NCBI RefSeq assembly: GCF_014385195.1
Contig: NZ_JACRTG010000026.1
Location: forward strand, 1 to 63,683
From: Paratissierella segnis
Lineage (GTDB): Bacteria; Bacillota; Clostridia; Tissierellales; Tissierellaceae
Direction of reading: 5' to 3'
Length of the DNA stretch: 63,683 nucleotides
In this document: positions 42,641-51,127 of the stretch, piece by piece
Numbering within the stretch: the first letter of the stretch is position 1
How the letters are laid out: each line of letters starts with the position of its first letter
Made by a program: the position numbers and the translations under genes
The notes under the pieces: generated by a model
The model's database searches: none
What the model saw: the letters and a program-made list of their open reading frames with translations, nothing else
What the model was told of the DNA's origin: nothing

Positions 42641-44030
42641 AAGGATAATAAGTGTCCTAATAGTATTTTGTTTATCGTTCATTGGATTAGTAGGATATAT
42701 GAGCTATTTTCAAGTATTTAGGGCTGAAAAGATAAAACAAAATTCTTATAATAAAAGGCTTTGGATAAATGAAGAAAATATAGTAAGAGGTTCGATTCTT
42801 GACAGAAACGGAACTGTCCTTGCCTATAGCGAAAAACAAGGAGATGAAATCAAAAGATATTATAAATACGGCAGACTTTACAGTCATATTATTGGGTATA
42901 GCTATAGAGAATATGGTAAAGCAGGCTTGGAGTTAACATATAATAGCCAACTTTTAAATATCAATGAGAATTCAGCTATAAATGAAATCATAAATATAGT
43001 TGCACCATCCACCGTTGGGAACAATTTAGAACTTACTATAGATCATGGTTTGCAAGAAAAAACCAGAAACTTATTAAAAGGAAAAAAGGGTACGGTAATT
43101 TCAATGAATCCAAAGACCGGTGAAATATATTCTATGGTAAGCCTTCCGGACTTTGATTCCTCAAGGCTTAAAGAGGATTGGAATGAGATTGCCGAAGATC
43201 CCAACAGCCCATTTTTGAATAGGGCAATTCAGGGATTATATCCGCCTGGATCCACCTTTAAGCTTATAACTACGATAGGAGCTCTAAATACAAGCAATTT
43301 GGATTTAGAGTATGATTGCGTCGGGAGCGTAAATGTCCATGGGTATACATTTACAGACTATCAAGGTAAAGGACATGGGCATTTGAATTTAAAAAGTGCA
43401 TTAGTAAACTCCTGTAACACATATTTCACTAGTAAATCAACAGAAATAGGGAGGGATACTTTAGGTAGAGTGGCTGAAGGTTTTATGTTCAATAATAAGA
43501 TTCCTTTTGATTTACCCGTTAAGACATCATCGTTTCCGGTCAATGAAAATATTGACAAGACCGGATTGGCTGCTGCGTCAATAGGCCAAGGAAAGGTATT
43601 GGCAACTCCGCTCAATATGTTGTTGGTTGCATCGGGGATTGCCAATGATGGAGAAGTTGTTCAACCATATTTAGTTAAAAACATAGTTTCGAAAGATGGG
43701 AAAATGTTAAAAACAACTAGAACGGAAACCCTATCAAGGGGCACTAGCAGCATTATGGCAGATAAAGTCAAGGATATGATGATAGATGTAATAAAATATG
43801 GTACCGGAAAGAATGGAAGTATAAAAAATGTTCAAGTTGCAGGGAAAACCGGTACAGCAGAAAATGCATCCGGAAATTCACATGCTTGGTTTGTGGGTTT
43901 TGCCCCGGCAGATGATCCCAAGATAGCGGTAACAGTTCTCTTAGAGGAAGAAGGTTCTTCAGGTGGCAGATCAGCAGCTCCTATAGCGAGAGATTTGATT
44001 ATATATGCATTAAATAATATTAAATTTTAA
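42624..44030 (+). CDS. Class B penicillin-binding protein (transpeptidase)
   Basis: A 468-residue PBP, short like actinobacterial PbpA. One N-terminal membrane helix (ISVLIVFCLSFIGLVGYMSY), then RGSILDRNG of the dimerisation region, and a transpeptidase domain with the three catalytic motifs: SxxK in PPGSTFKL, SxN in VNSCNTYF and KTG in VAGKTGTAEN. It cross-links peptidoglycan and is the beta-lactam target. ATG 42624 has GGAGG nine bases upstream, inside the end of the rodA/ftsW gene, with which it overlaps by 17 bases. Confidence 0.93.
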   Translation: MKLENKRIISVLIVFCLSFIGLVGYMSYFQVFRAEKIKQNSYNKRLWINEENIVRGSILDRNGTVLAYSEKQGDEIKRYYKYGRLYSHIIGYSYREYGKAGLELTYNSQLLNINENSAINEIINIVAPSTVGNNLELTIDHGLQEKTRNLLKGKKGTVISMNPKTGEIYSMVSLPDFDSSRLKEDWNEIAEDPNSPFLNRAIQGLYPPGSTFKLITTIGALNTSNLDLEYDCVGSVNVHGYTFTDYQGKGHGHLNLKSALVNSCNTYFTSKSTEIGRDTLGRVAEGFMFNNKIPFDLPVKTSSFPVNENIDKTGLAAASIGQGKVLATPLNMLLVASGIANDGEVVQPYLVKNIVSKDGKMLKTTRTETLSRGTSSIMADKVKDMMIDVIKYGTGKNGSIKNVQVAGKTGTAENASGNSHAWFVGFAPADDPKIAVTVLLEEEGSSGGRSAAPIARDLIIYALNNIKF

Positions 44031-44042
44031 GGAGGAAAAAAT

Positions 44043-45842
44043 ATGGTAGCCAAAGAAATCCAAGAAAGAAAGGATATTCCTAATGAATATAAATGGGATT
44101 TAGAATCCATGTATGAAAGCGTGGATGCTTGGAATGAGGATTACAAAAAATGTGTGAAATTGTCAAAGGAATTTGAAGAATTTAGAGGAAAAGTTGTAAA
44201 CTCCAGTGAAAATTTGCTCAACACTTTAAAAAAACGGGATGAATTATATAGGCTGGTTGAGAATTTATATGTTTACACACATATGAAGCTTGATGAAGAT
44301 ACAAGGCTGGGAAGTTCTCAAGAGTTGTCAGGCAAGGGTTTAAGCTTATACGTAGAGGTGGAAGAAAAAACATCTTTTCTAATTCCTGAAATCTTAACCT
44401 TAAATGAAGACAAACTAAATACTTATATGGATGAACAAAAGGAATTAAAATTATATAAACATTACTTAGATGATATCTTAAGGATGAGAGAACATATATT
44501 ATCTGCCAGAGAGGAATCCATATTAGCCCAAATGGGTGAGGTAGCAAACTCGCCACAAAAAATATATTCAATGTTGAATAATGCTGATTTAAAATTTCCG
44601 GTAATTAAAGATGAAAATGGTAAGGATGTTGAGATAACACAAGGAAATTTCATACCATTAATGGAATCTAAGAACAGAGAAGTTAGAAAAACTGCTTTTG
44701 AAAGTCTATATGAAACATATAAGAACTACAAAAATACTTTTGCTGCAACCTTAAATGGAGAATTAAAGAGTCATATATTTAATGCAAATTTGAGAAATTT
44801 CTCATCAAGCAGAGAAGCTTCTTTAAGCGAAAACAATATACCGCTAACTGTATATGATAATTTAATAAATGCTATTCACAACAATCTTGACATCATGTAT
44901 AAGTATATGGATATCAGGAAGAGAGCTTTAAATTTAGATGAACTTCATATGTATGATTTATATGTTCCAATAGTAAAAGACGTTGATTTCGACATTCCAT
45001 ATGAGCAAGGGGTTGAAATCGTCAAAAAGGCATTGTCGCCTTTGAAGGATGAATATTTAAAAGGTATAAATGAAGGCTTCAATTCCAGATGGATTGACAT
45101 CTATGAAAATAGAGGTAAACGCTCGGGAGCCTATTCAAGCGGTTCATATGATTCCAATCCATATATATTGTTAAACTATCATGAAACTTTGGATAACGTA
45201 TTTACAATAGCTCACGAAATGGGACATTCAATGCATAGCTATTTTTCTAAAAAGCATCAGCCATATATATATGGAGACTATAGTATCTTTGTTGCTGAAG
45301 TGGCTTCTACTACTAATGAATGCATATTACTTGACTATATGCTAAACAATGTAACGGATAAAAATGAAAGGCTATATCTATTAAATCATTACCTGGAATC
45401 CTTTAGAACAACGGTGTTTAGACAGACAATGTTTGCAGAATTTGAACAACTTATACATGAGCATTTAGAAAAAGGTGAGGCAATTACTGCAGACTATCTA
45501 TGTGAAACATACAAGAAGTTAAACGAACTCTATTACGGCCCCGACGTAGTGATAGATGAAGAAATCGCTATGGAGTGGGCAAGGATTCCTCATTTCTATT
45601 ACAATTATTATGTATTTCAATATTCAACCGGATTTTCTGCAGCAGTATCGTTCTCGGAAAAGATATTAAATGAGGGTGGTGCAGCAGTGGATAATTATCT
45701 AAACTACTTAAAGAGCGGAAGCTCGGATTATCCTATAAACGTACTTAGAAAAGCAGGAGTAGACATGACTACTGAAGAACCGGTTAACAATGCTATGAAG
45801 CTATTTAAGAGATTAGTAGATGAATTTGATGCATTGATTTAG
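44043..45842 (+). CDS. pepF: Oligoendopeptidase F (M3 zinc metallopeptidase)
   Basis: A 599-residue cytoplasmic M3B peptidase. The zinc site is TIAHEMGHSMHSYF (HExxH) with the third ligand glutamate in FVAEVASTTNE. N-terminal helices include the family start IPNEYKWDLESMYES and FEEFRGK. It cleaves short peptides, and could process peptides brought in by the opp system. GGAGG is spaced before the ATG, 12 bases after the PBP stop, so read-through from the cell-wall genes is likely. Ends at a perfect palindromic terminator. Confidence 0.95.
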   Translation: MVAKEIQERKDIPNEYKWDLESMYESVDAWNEDYKKCVKLSKEFEEFRGKVVNSSENLLNTLKKRDELYRLVENLYVYTHMKLDEDTRLGSSQELSGKGLSLYVEVEEKTSFLIPEILTLNEDKLNTYMDEQKELKLYKHYLDDILRMREHILSAREESILAQMGEVANSPQKIYSMLNNADLKFPVIKDENGKDVEITQGNFIPLMESKNREVRKTAFESLYETYKNYKNTFAATLNGELKSHIFNANLRNFSSSREASLSENNIPLTVYDNLINAIHNNLDIMYKYMDIRKRALNLDELHMYDLYVPIVKDVDFDIPYEQGVEIVKKALSPLKDEYLKGINEGFNSRWIDIYENRGKRSGAYSSGSYDSNPYILLNYHETLDNVFTIAHEMGHSMHSYFSKKHQPYIYGDYSIFVAEVASTTNECILLDYMLNNVTDKNERLYLLNHYLESFRTTVFRQTMFAEFEQLIHEHLEKGEAITADYLCETYKKLNELYYGPDVVIDEEIAMEWARIPHFYYNYYVFQYSTGFSAAVSFSEKILNEGGAAVDNYLNYLKSGSSDYPINVLRKAGVDMTTEEPVNNAMKLFKRLVDEFDALI

Positions 45843-45876
45843 TTTAAAAAATGATACCTAGGTATCATTTTTTAAA
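45843..45876. terminator. Bidirectional terminator, perfect 34-bp palindrome
   Basis: TTTAAAAAATGATACCT (45843-45859) is the exact reverse complement of 45860-45876. Six A and six T flank the GC part, so it can end both pepF and the minus-strand nadK. Confidence 0.85.
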
Positions 45877-45877
45877 T

Positions 45878-46678
45878 TTATAGGAACTTACTCTTTAAAT
45901 TATTCCAATACGTATCTTTACTAAAGTTTAGCTTATAAATTTTATTTTCAGACATCTTTAGTTCTATTCTTTTAATATTATTGTATTTAAATTCCATTCC
46001 GTCATTTACGACAAGCAATGAATTTTCGTACCTCAATTCAGGTTTGACTAAGATGACGAGATCTCCCGGGATTATTGCACTGTTTAACAAGGATCTAAAG
46101 GCCTTGGAATTGATAGGAGCCAATGGAGTTATTTGCAAAGATTCAATAGATGGATAGACAATACTGCCACCACTGGAGAAATTGTATGCTGTGCTCCCGG
46201 ATGGTGTAGATATAATAATCCCATCTCCGCTAAATCTTTCCAGATGATTTTCATCTATAAATATTTCCAAATGAACAACTTTAGACTTAATCCCTTTAAT
46301 TACAATTTCATTTACCCCGGTTAGGAAATAAGATTTTTGATTTGTTACTATTTCGGCTTTAACCAATGTCATTTCTTCCACTTTATAGTCCTTGTTAATA
46401 TATTTTGTTATAAAGTCATCTATATTCTCAGGAAGTATTTCTTGAAAAAAACCTAAGTGACCTGTATTTATTCCAATAAAAGGTATTGTGGGGAATTTAT
46501 TCCGATGTACTGCACGCAAAAACCCTCCATCGCCACCTACGCATATATTAAGTTCCGCATTGTGACTATAAGTTTCTGATACGATAAATCCTTTATTCTC
46601 AAATTTTTGTTTTAATTTGACTGTTGTGTTTCTTGAATGATAATTTTTATTTGAAATTATATTTATAATCCTTTTCAA
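45878..46678 (-). CDS. nadK: NAD kinase
   Basis: Phosphorylates NAD+ to NADP+. The 266-residue protein has the GGDGG motif in CVGGDGGFLRAV, INTGHLGFFQ, the TGVNEIVIKG and SGDGIIISTPSGSTAYN substrate region and a late NDG. I place the start at TTG 46678 because GGAGG lies eight bases ahead and the result, MKRIINIISNKNYHS, has the normal NadK beginning. An upstream ATG at 46693 is in frame but the ribosome site lies after it. It is divergent from the second RluA gene. Confidence 0.92.
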   Translation of the reverse strand: MKRIINIISNKNYHSRNTTVKLKQKFENKGFIVSETYSHNAELNICVGGDGGFLRAVHRNKFPTIPFIGINTGHLGFFQEILPENIDDFITKYINKDYKVEEMTLVKAEIVTNQKSYFLTGVNEIVIKGIKSKVVHLEIFIDENHLERFSGDGIIISTPSGSTAYNFSSGGSIVYPSIESLQITPLAPINSKAFRSLLNSAIIPGDLVILVKPELRYENSLLVVNDGMEFKYNNIKRIELKMSENKIYKLNFSKDTYWNNLKSKFL

Positions 46679-46771
46679 AATAGCATCCTCCATAATTACG
46701 TTTTTAAATATTAAAATCTGATATAATAAGTATATTATATAATAATTTAGCATATTTTTGGAGAGGTGTTT

Positions 46772-47668
46772 ATGAATTTATTTGTTGAAAATGAAGATGT
46801 CATTGTATTTAAGAGCAGTACAGATGATTTAAATCTTGAAGAATTTTTATCGGCAAAAGATATTTCTGGCAGATTGTTTAGGAGGTTATATAAAGATAAA
46901 AAATTATATGTAAATGGTAAATTCCAAAGAAAGAATATAATCTTATCAAAGGATGATATAATTAGTTTGTATATGGGTGATGAAGAAGAAGATATTATAC
47001 CTGAGGCTATGGATTTGGATATAGTGTATGAAGATTTCTCATTGTTTATACTAAACAAGGGACCAAATATAGTAGTTCATCCAACAAAATCTCACCAGTC
47101 AAATACGTTATCAAATGGCATTTCTTATTACTTTTTAAAAAACGGGATCAAGAAAAAAATAAGATTTGTTAATAGGCTTGATATGGATACAAGTGGGCTA
47201 TTGGTAGTGGCAAAAAATTCTTTTGCTCATCAACAGATGGCTTTACAATTTGAAAACAATACAGTCGAGAAGAAATATTTAGCGGTTGTAAAGGGCGTTA
47301 TGGAAGATGATTATGGAACCATTGATTTGCCCATTGGAAGAGAAGGAGAAAAAAGCATTAGAAAAGCAGTAACAGAAGATGGTCAAAATGCTCTGACTAC
47401 ATACAAGGTAGTTGAACGCTTTAGAGAAGCTACATTGGTAGAAGTTCAGATTTATACAGGGAGGTCACATCAGATTCGAGTTCATTTAAACCATATAGGT
47501 CATCCAATTATAGGGGACGTACTTTATGATGAGCCTAGCTCGTATATCAGAAGACAAGCATTGCATTCCTATTATTTGAAGGTATTGCACCCAAGAACTA
47601 AGGAAATAATGGAATTTAAGGCAGAATTGCCGGAGGATATGATGAATTTAATAAACCTAATGAAATAA
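46772..47668 (+). CDS. RluA family pseudouridine synthase (second copy)
   Basis: A 298-residue paralogue of the enzyme at 21085. The N-terminal part is S4-like (NLEEFLSAKDISGRLFRRL, KLYVNGKFQRKN), followed by the catalytic RFVNRLDMDTSGLLVVAKN, and the late TGRSHQIRVHLNHIGHPIIGD. As in the first copy, the residue before RLD is Asn. It should isomerise uridine in rRNA or tRNA at a site I cannot specify. ATG 46772 has GAGAGG upstream; GTG 46766 lies too close. Its stop is adjacent to the stop of the convergent gene at 47669. Confidence 0.92.
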   Translation: MNLFVENEDVIVFKSSTDDLNLEEFLSAKDISGRLFRRLYKDKKLYVNGKFQRKNIILSKDDIISLYMGDEEEDIIPEAMDLDIVYEDFSLFILNKGPNIVVHPTKSHQSNTLSNGISYYFLKNGIKKKIRFVNRLDMDTSGLLVVAKNSFAHQQMALQFENNTVEKKYLAVVKGVMEDDYGTIDLPIGREGEKSIRKAVTEDGQNALTTYKVVERFREATLVEVQIYTGRSHQIRVHLNHIGHPIIGDVLYDEPSSYIRRQALHSYYLKVLHPRTKEIMEFKAELPEDMMNLINLMK

Positions 47669-48283
47669 CTAACTTTCATTAGGTTTGCTTTTAGAATCTG
47701 AAGGAATATCCAACATTGTAAATAATTCTAACATTTTAGCCATTTCCTTTATTTTTTCTTTATCTTTATCCGATTTTCCTTCCATAAATGTGTCTGTAAG
47801 CTTTATTAAAGTGTTTGGATCATTGAGAGATTTTTTATCCTTCATCGTTGCAGTAAGAATGTTAAATACCTTTTTGTAATTATCCATATTTACCAACAAA
47901 TCCAATATCATGCCTAAATTTTCTACCTTAGAATTCTTTGCCTCTTCTTGGACTATATTTACAATATGTTGAAGTTTTTCGATGGGAGGCAAATCCATTG
48001 GTTCAACTTCTACTATTTCTAAGGTATTTATATAATCAAGGACTTCAACAATCTTAATCAATTTTTCTGTAACTATTAATGACTTGTCGTAGGTTTTGAT
48101 ATAATCATTAGGAACATAAGGTCTAAGCTTATTTGCAATTTTAATTTTTTCTCTTGTATATTTGTAGTCTATTTCCATATTATTCACATAGTTTTTAATT
48201 TTATGTAGAGGAGCATCTACATTTTGTATTTCATTATTCTTTGATAAAAGTATAAATAAAAACAACAATATAGGGGTATCCAT
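47669..48283 (-). CDS. Uncharacterised helical protein
   Basis: A 204-residue protein with a short hydrophobic start (TPILLFLFILLS) that could be a signal anchor or a buried strand. The rest is helical and charged (KIKIANKLRPYVPNDYIKTYDK; IEKLQHIVNIVQEEAK; MAKMLELFTMLDIPS). I recognise no domain. There are no bases between its stop and that of the convergent RluA gene, and no terminator hairpin there. It is preceded by AGGAGGCC on the minus strand. Confidence 0.7.
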   Translation of the reverse strand: MDTPILLFLFILLSKNNEIQNVDAPLHKIKNYVNNMEIDYKYTREKIKIANKLRPYVPNDYIKTYDKSLIVTEKLIKIVEVLDYINTLEIVEVEPMDLPPIEKLQHIVNIVQEEAKNSKVENLGMILDLLVNMDNYKKVFNILTATMKDKKSLNDPNTLIKLTDTFMEGKSDKDKEKIKEMAKMLELFTMLDIPSDSKSKPNES

Positions 48284-48445
48284 ATACGGCCTCCTTCGCT
48301 ATCATTCAATTTATTATATGCAATTAAAATGTTTTGTTTACGAAATTTTAAGTAATAATGTTCATATATATTACATAATTTGTTAAGAGGCTCAAATCTT
48401 ATAGGGTGATAGCCATTGAGTTAAAAAAATATGAGGGGGATTGGA

Positions 48446-48736
48446 ATGGATGATAAGAGGGATATAATCTTTGATAAAATCAAAGATCAAATTAAAGATA
48501 ATGACAAAATTGAAAAGCTGGAAGAATTGCAAGACATTTATAAAGATAAAAGCGAAGATGAAATTTTCATAGAGATAATTCGATTAAATGAAGAAATGGA
48601 GGAAGCTTTAGGCAAAGATCAATATAATGAGATATTTGATAAGCTTCAAAGTATTAGACCATATCTTACAAAAGAGCAAAATGATAAGTTAGATTATGTA
48701 ATAAAAACTATTAACAAAAACAAAACGGGAGAGTGA
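48446..48736 (+). CDS. Small acidic/lysine-rich hypothetical protein
   Basis: A 96-residue, highly charged helical protein (DKIKDQIKDNDKIEKLEEL and repeats of Lys/Asp/Glu). No membrane segment or known domain. ATG 48446 is chosen with AGGGGATTGG upstream; ATG 48431 is in frame but has no ribosome site. It is followed by a strong terminator whose stem starts within the gene. Confidence 0.65.
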   Translation: MDDKRDIIFDKIKDQIKDNDKIEKLEELQDIYKDKSEDEIFIEIIRLNEEMEEALGKDQYNEIFDKLQSIRPYLTKEQNDKLDYVIKTINKNKTGE

Positions 48737-48750
48737 TTCTCCTGTTTTTT
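48722..48750 (+). terminator. Terminator overlapping the 3' end of the small gene
   Basis: AAACGGGAGA (48723-48732), loop GTGAT, TCTCCTGTTT (48738-48747), then TTT. The stem includes the stop codon. Confidence 0.85.
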
Positions 48751-49082
48751 CAATTGCGTATTATGAAGGTGGGGCAGTATAATCACTGCTTACGTCATCC
48801 TAAGATGGACAGAATAATCTTTTCTTTAGAATGATCTCCGTTTTTAAAGCCCTAAAGCTCGGCCTTAATAATTGTTAATTGTATTAACATTTTGCTGTGA
48901 TATCCTTTTAAGCGCAGTTACCAAAAGTTGCTTAATGAATCTGCCTCCAAATCCATAAATGTTACAAAAACTCTTCACTCTTCGTTCTTAGTTCTTCACT
49001 TTTCTTTCAATTGTGAATTGTGAACTGTGCATTGCGAATTGTATATTTGGTCAATGCAGGCAGTAAATCCATATCAAGGAAA
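48751..49082. other. Gene-free stretch of about 330 bases before the ftsH promoter
   Basis: I find no frame with a ribosome site and no RNA gene I recognise here. It opens with CAATTGCGTATTATG, related to the start of repeat copy A, has a moderately GC-rich central part (48770-48920), and contains repeat copy E. It may be a decayed region. Confidence 0.5.
48969..49044. repeat. Intergenic degenerate heptamer repeats, copy E
   Basis: Two kinds of unit lie side by side: a CTTCACT-type run (CTCTTCACTCTTCGTTC and GTTCTTCACTTTTC) and the TGTGAAT/C type (AATTGTGAATTGTGAACTG and TGCATTGCGAATTG). Both are degenerate 7-base periodic repeats. Confidence 0.6.
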
Positions 49083-49111
49083 TAGACTTAACCTCTACCC
49101 AATGCTATAAT
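49083..49111 (+). promoter_or_regulatory. Probable ftsH promoter
   Basis: TAGACT (49083-49088), 17-bp spacer, TATAAT (49106-49111). Good -10, weak -35. Confidence 0.45.
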
Positions 49112-49148
49112 TACAGTATATTATGTAAACCTAAAGGGGGTTATTAAT

Positions 49149-50885
49149 ATAAAAGTAAATAGAGTAATTCTAATTATCATGTTAATAACAATTACTGCGT
49201 TATCAAGTATTTTAGTATTTCAAAAAAATAAATCTAAAACTGAGGAAATAGCTTATACAACGTTTGTAAAATATTTAGAGAATAAGGATATAGAAGAAGT
49301 TTATCTCGGAAATAATGCTAAAATCAAAGTGATCTTAAAGGATGGCAGGGAAATGATAACTGACAATCCTCGGACTGCTGACTTTAAGAAGGATTTATTG
49401 CTGCATGATATTAAGGTTGTTGAAAAAACTAATAGCCTTGATACTTTTGGACTGCCTATTATACTTATGCTGTTTTTATTGTCAATATTAATATATTTCA
49501 ATAAAAATATTTCAAAACAAGCTGAAAAAGAAATGGCCAATATGTCCAATATTGATAGTGAAGATTCAAATGCAAAAGTGACATTCGATGATATAGCCGG
49601 AAACGACGAAGCTAAAGAAGCTTTAAAAGAAATGGTAGACTTTATTCAAAGACCTGAGATATATAGAGAATACGGAGCAAGATTACCAAGAGGTGTTCTT
49701 TTATATGGACCTCCGGGAACTGGCAAGACTTTATTGGCAAAAGCTTTAGCAAATGAAGCTAAAGTTCCATTTTTTGCTGTAGCAGGTTCTGACTTTGTAC
49801 AAGTCTATGCGGGATTGGGTGCCAGCAGAATTAGAGATTTATTCAAAAAGGCTAAGGAAGCAGGTAAGTCGGTAATATTTATAGACGAGATTGACTCCAT
49901 TGGTAAAAAGAGAAAGGGAAGTAGTGTTTCTGGCAGTGAGGAAGGAGACAGAACTTTAAATGCCCTATTAGCTGAAATGTCAGGATTTAAAGAAAATGAA
50001 GGGATTATTGTAATAGCTGCAACCAATAGGGTGGATGTTTTAGATGAGGCGCTTTTACGACCTGGGAGATTTGATAGACAAGTTGAAGTTGCACTACCTG
50101 ATGTAAATGCAAGATTTCAAATTTTAAAATTGCATGGGAAAAATAAACCCATCGCAAGAAATATAGATTTTAAAAGACTTGCCAATGAAACAGTTTATTT
50201 TAGTGGAGCAAAGTTAGAAAATCTATTGAATGAAGCGGCAATGATTGCGGTTAAAGAAAAATCAGATACTATTAAGAATGAGCATATTGACAAGGCTTAT
50301 TATAAGGTGTTAGTAGGTGATGAAAAAATTGATAGAAGCTATATCAATCAAAAAGATAAAGAAATCACTGCATATCATGAAGCAGGACATGCTTTAGTAG
50401 CCAAAAAAGTAGATAAGGGAAACAGGGTAACAAAGGTGAGCATTATTCCCAGCACAAAGGGCGTTGGCGGATTTAGCTTGAATTTGCCTTCGGATAAGAT
50501 ATATAGAACCAAAAAGGATATTCTTTCCAATATAATGGTGGCTTTGGGTGGAAGGGCAGCAGAGGAAATTGTATTTGGGAAAAATAATATCACAACCGGT
50601 GCATCATCTGACTTGGAAAAAGCTACTGAATATGCGCTATCCATGATTGGTAATTTTGGAATGGATGAAGATTATGGGTTAGTAAATTACAATGTCTTGT
50701 TGTCCAATGATATAAAAGAAAATAGCATTTTGATGGAAAGAACTAAGAAAATATTAGAAAATTTGTATCAAGATACTATAAATTTATTGAATAATTCAAA
50801 GGAAGAGTTAGAAAATATTACTAAGGCATTATTGTTGAAAGAAACTATTAATGAAGATGAATTAAATAGTATATTGAATCATTAG
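49149..50885 (+). CDS. ftsH: ATP-dependent zinc metalloprotease FtsH
   Basis: A membrane-bound AAA protease of about 578 residues. Two membrane helices (about 6-24 and 108-126) bracket a small extracytoplasmic domain. The AAA module has Walker A GPPGTGKTLLAKA, Walker B VIFIDEIDSIG and the SRH ATNRVDVLDEALLRPGRFD. The peptidase site is YHEAGHALVAKK (about residue 410), with the third zinc ligand in TTGASSDLEKAT. The only good ribosome site, AAAGGGGG (49133-49140), is eight bases before ATA 49149; the first ATG in frame (49179) is 38 bases away and would cut ten residues off the first helix. The 49149 start is therefore a proposal. Slightly short C-terminus for the family. Confidence 0.9.
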   Translation: MKVNRVILIIMLITITALSSILVFQKNKSKTEEIAYTTFVKYLENKDIEEVYLGNNAKIKVILKDGREMITDNPRTADFKKDLLLHDIKVVEKTNSLDTFGLPIILMLFLLSILIYFNKNISKQAEKEMANMSNIDSEDSNAKVTFDDIAGNDEAKEALKEMVDFIQRPEIYREYGARLPRGVLLYGPPGTGKTLLAKALANEAKVPFFAVAGSDFVQVYAGLGASRIRDLFKKAKEAGKSVIFIDEIDSIGKKRKGSSVSGSEEGDRTLNALLAEMSGFKENEGIIVIAATNRVDVLDEALLRPGRFDRQVEVALPDVNARFQILKLHGKNKPIARNIDFKRLANETVYFSGAKLENLLNEAAMIAVKEKSDTIKNEHIDKAYYKVLVGDEKIDRSYINQKDKEITAYHEAGHALVAKKVDKGNRVTKVSIIPSTKGVGGFSLNLPSDKIYRTKKDILSNIMVALGGRAAEEIVFGKNNITTGASSDLEKATEYALSMIGNFGMDEDYGLVNYNVLLSNDIKENSILMERTKKILENLYQDTINLLNNSKEELENITKALLLKETINEDELNSILNH

Positions 50886-50905
50886 ATAATATCAGGAACT
50901 AACTC

Positions 50906-50934
50906 TTGAAGATTTTGTGTATAACATGTATAAT
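50906..50934 (+). promoter_or_regulatory. Sigma-A promoter of 6S RNA
   Basis: TTGAAG (50906-50911), exactly 17 bp, TATAAT (50929-50934). It predicts a start near 50941. Confidence 0.8.
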
Positions 50935-50940
50935 ATATTT

Positions 50941-51126
50941 AGAAAATGTTTCTGCGATGTGCGTTATTCTCATGTAATTCAACCGACATAACAGACACGG
51001 GAGTCTTTGGTTCAGTGCTGGATAACAAGCCTCCTTGGAGAGGACGCTAGAAGGTATTGACAGGAACCCACCTTTAGATAGGCGGGTGTGAATTAGTTGA
51101 GAGGACGGCATTGCGGAAATTTTTTA
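50941..51126 (+). ncRNA. ssrS: 6S RNA
   Basis: About 185 nt with no coding frame. The ends form the closing stem: TTTCTGCGATGTGC (near 50949) pairs with GGCATTGCGGAAA (near 51107-51119) with G-U pairs, followed by a T run that ends transcription. The shape and the end motifs (CTGNGATGTNCG ... GNCGGCAT) match 6S RNA, which mimics an open promoter and binds sigma-A RNA polymerase. The inner region has ACCCACC pairing with GGCGGGT (51067-51088) and other short stems on either side of the expected central bubble. It has its own consensus promoter. Exact ends are inferred from the promoter and T run. Confidence 0.85.
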
Positions 51127-51127
51127 T

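Noticed and set aside
45878..46753. NadK starting at 46753 or ATG 46693
   Set aside because: The only good ribosome site (GGAGG) lies downstream of both and is correctly spaced for TTG 46678, which also gives the normal family N-terminus.
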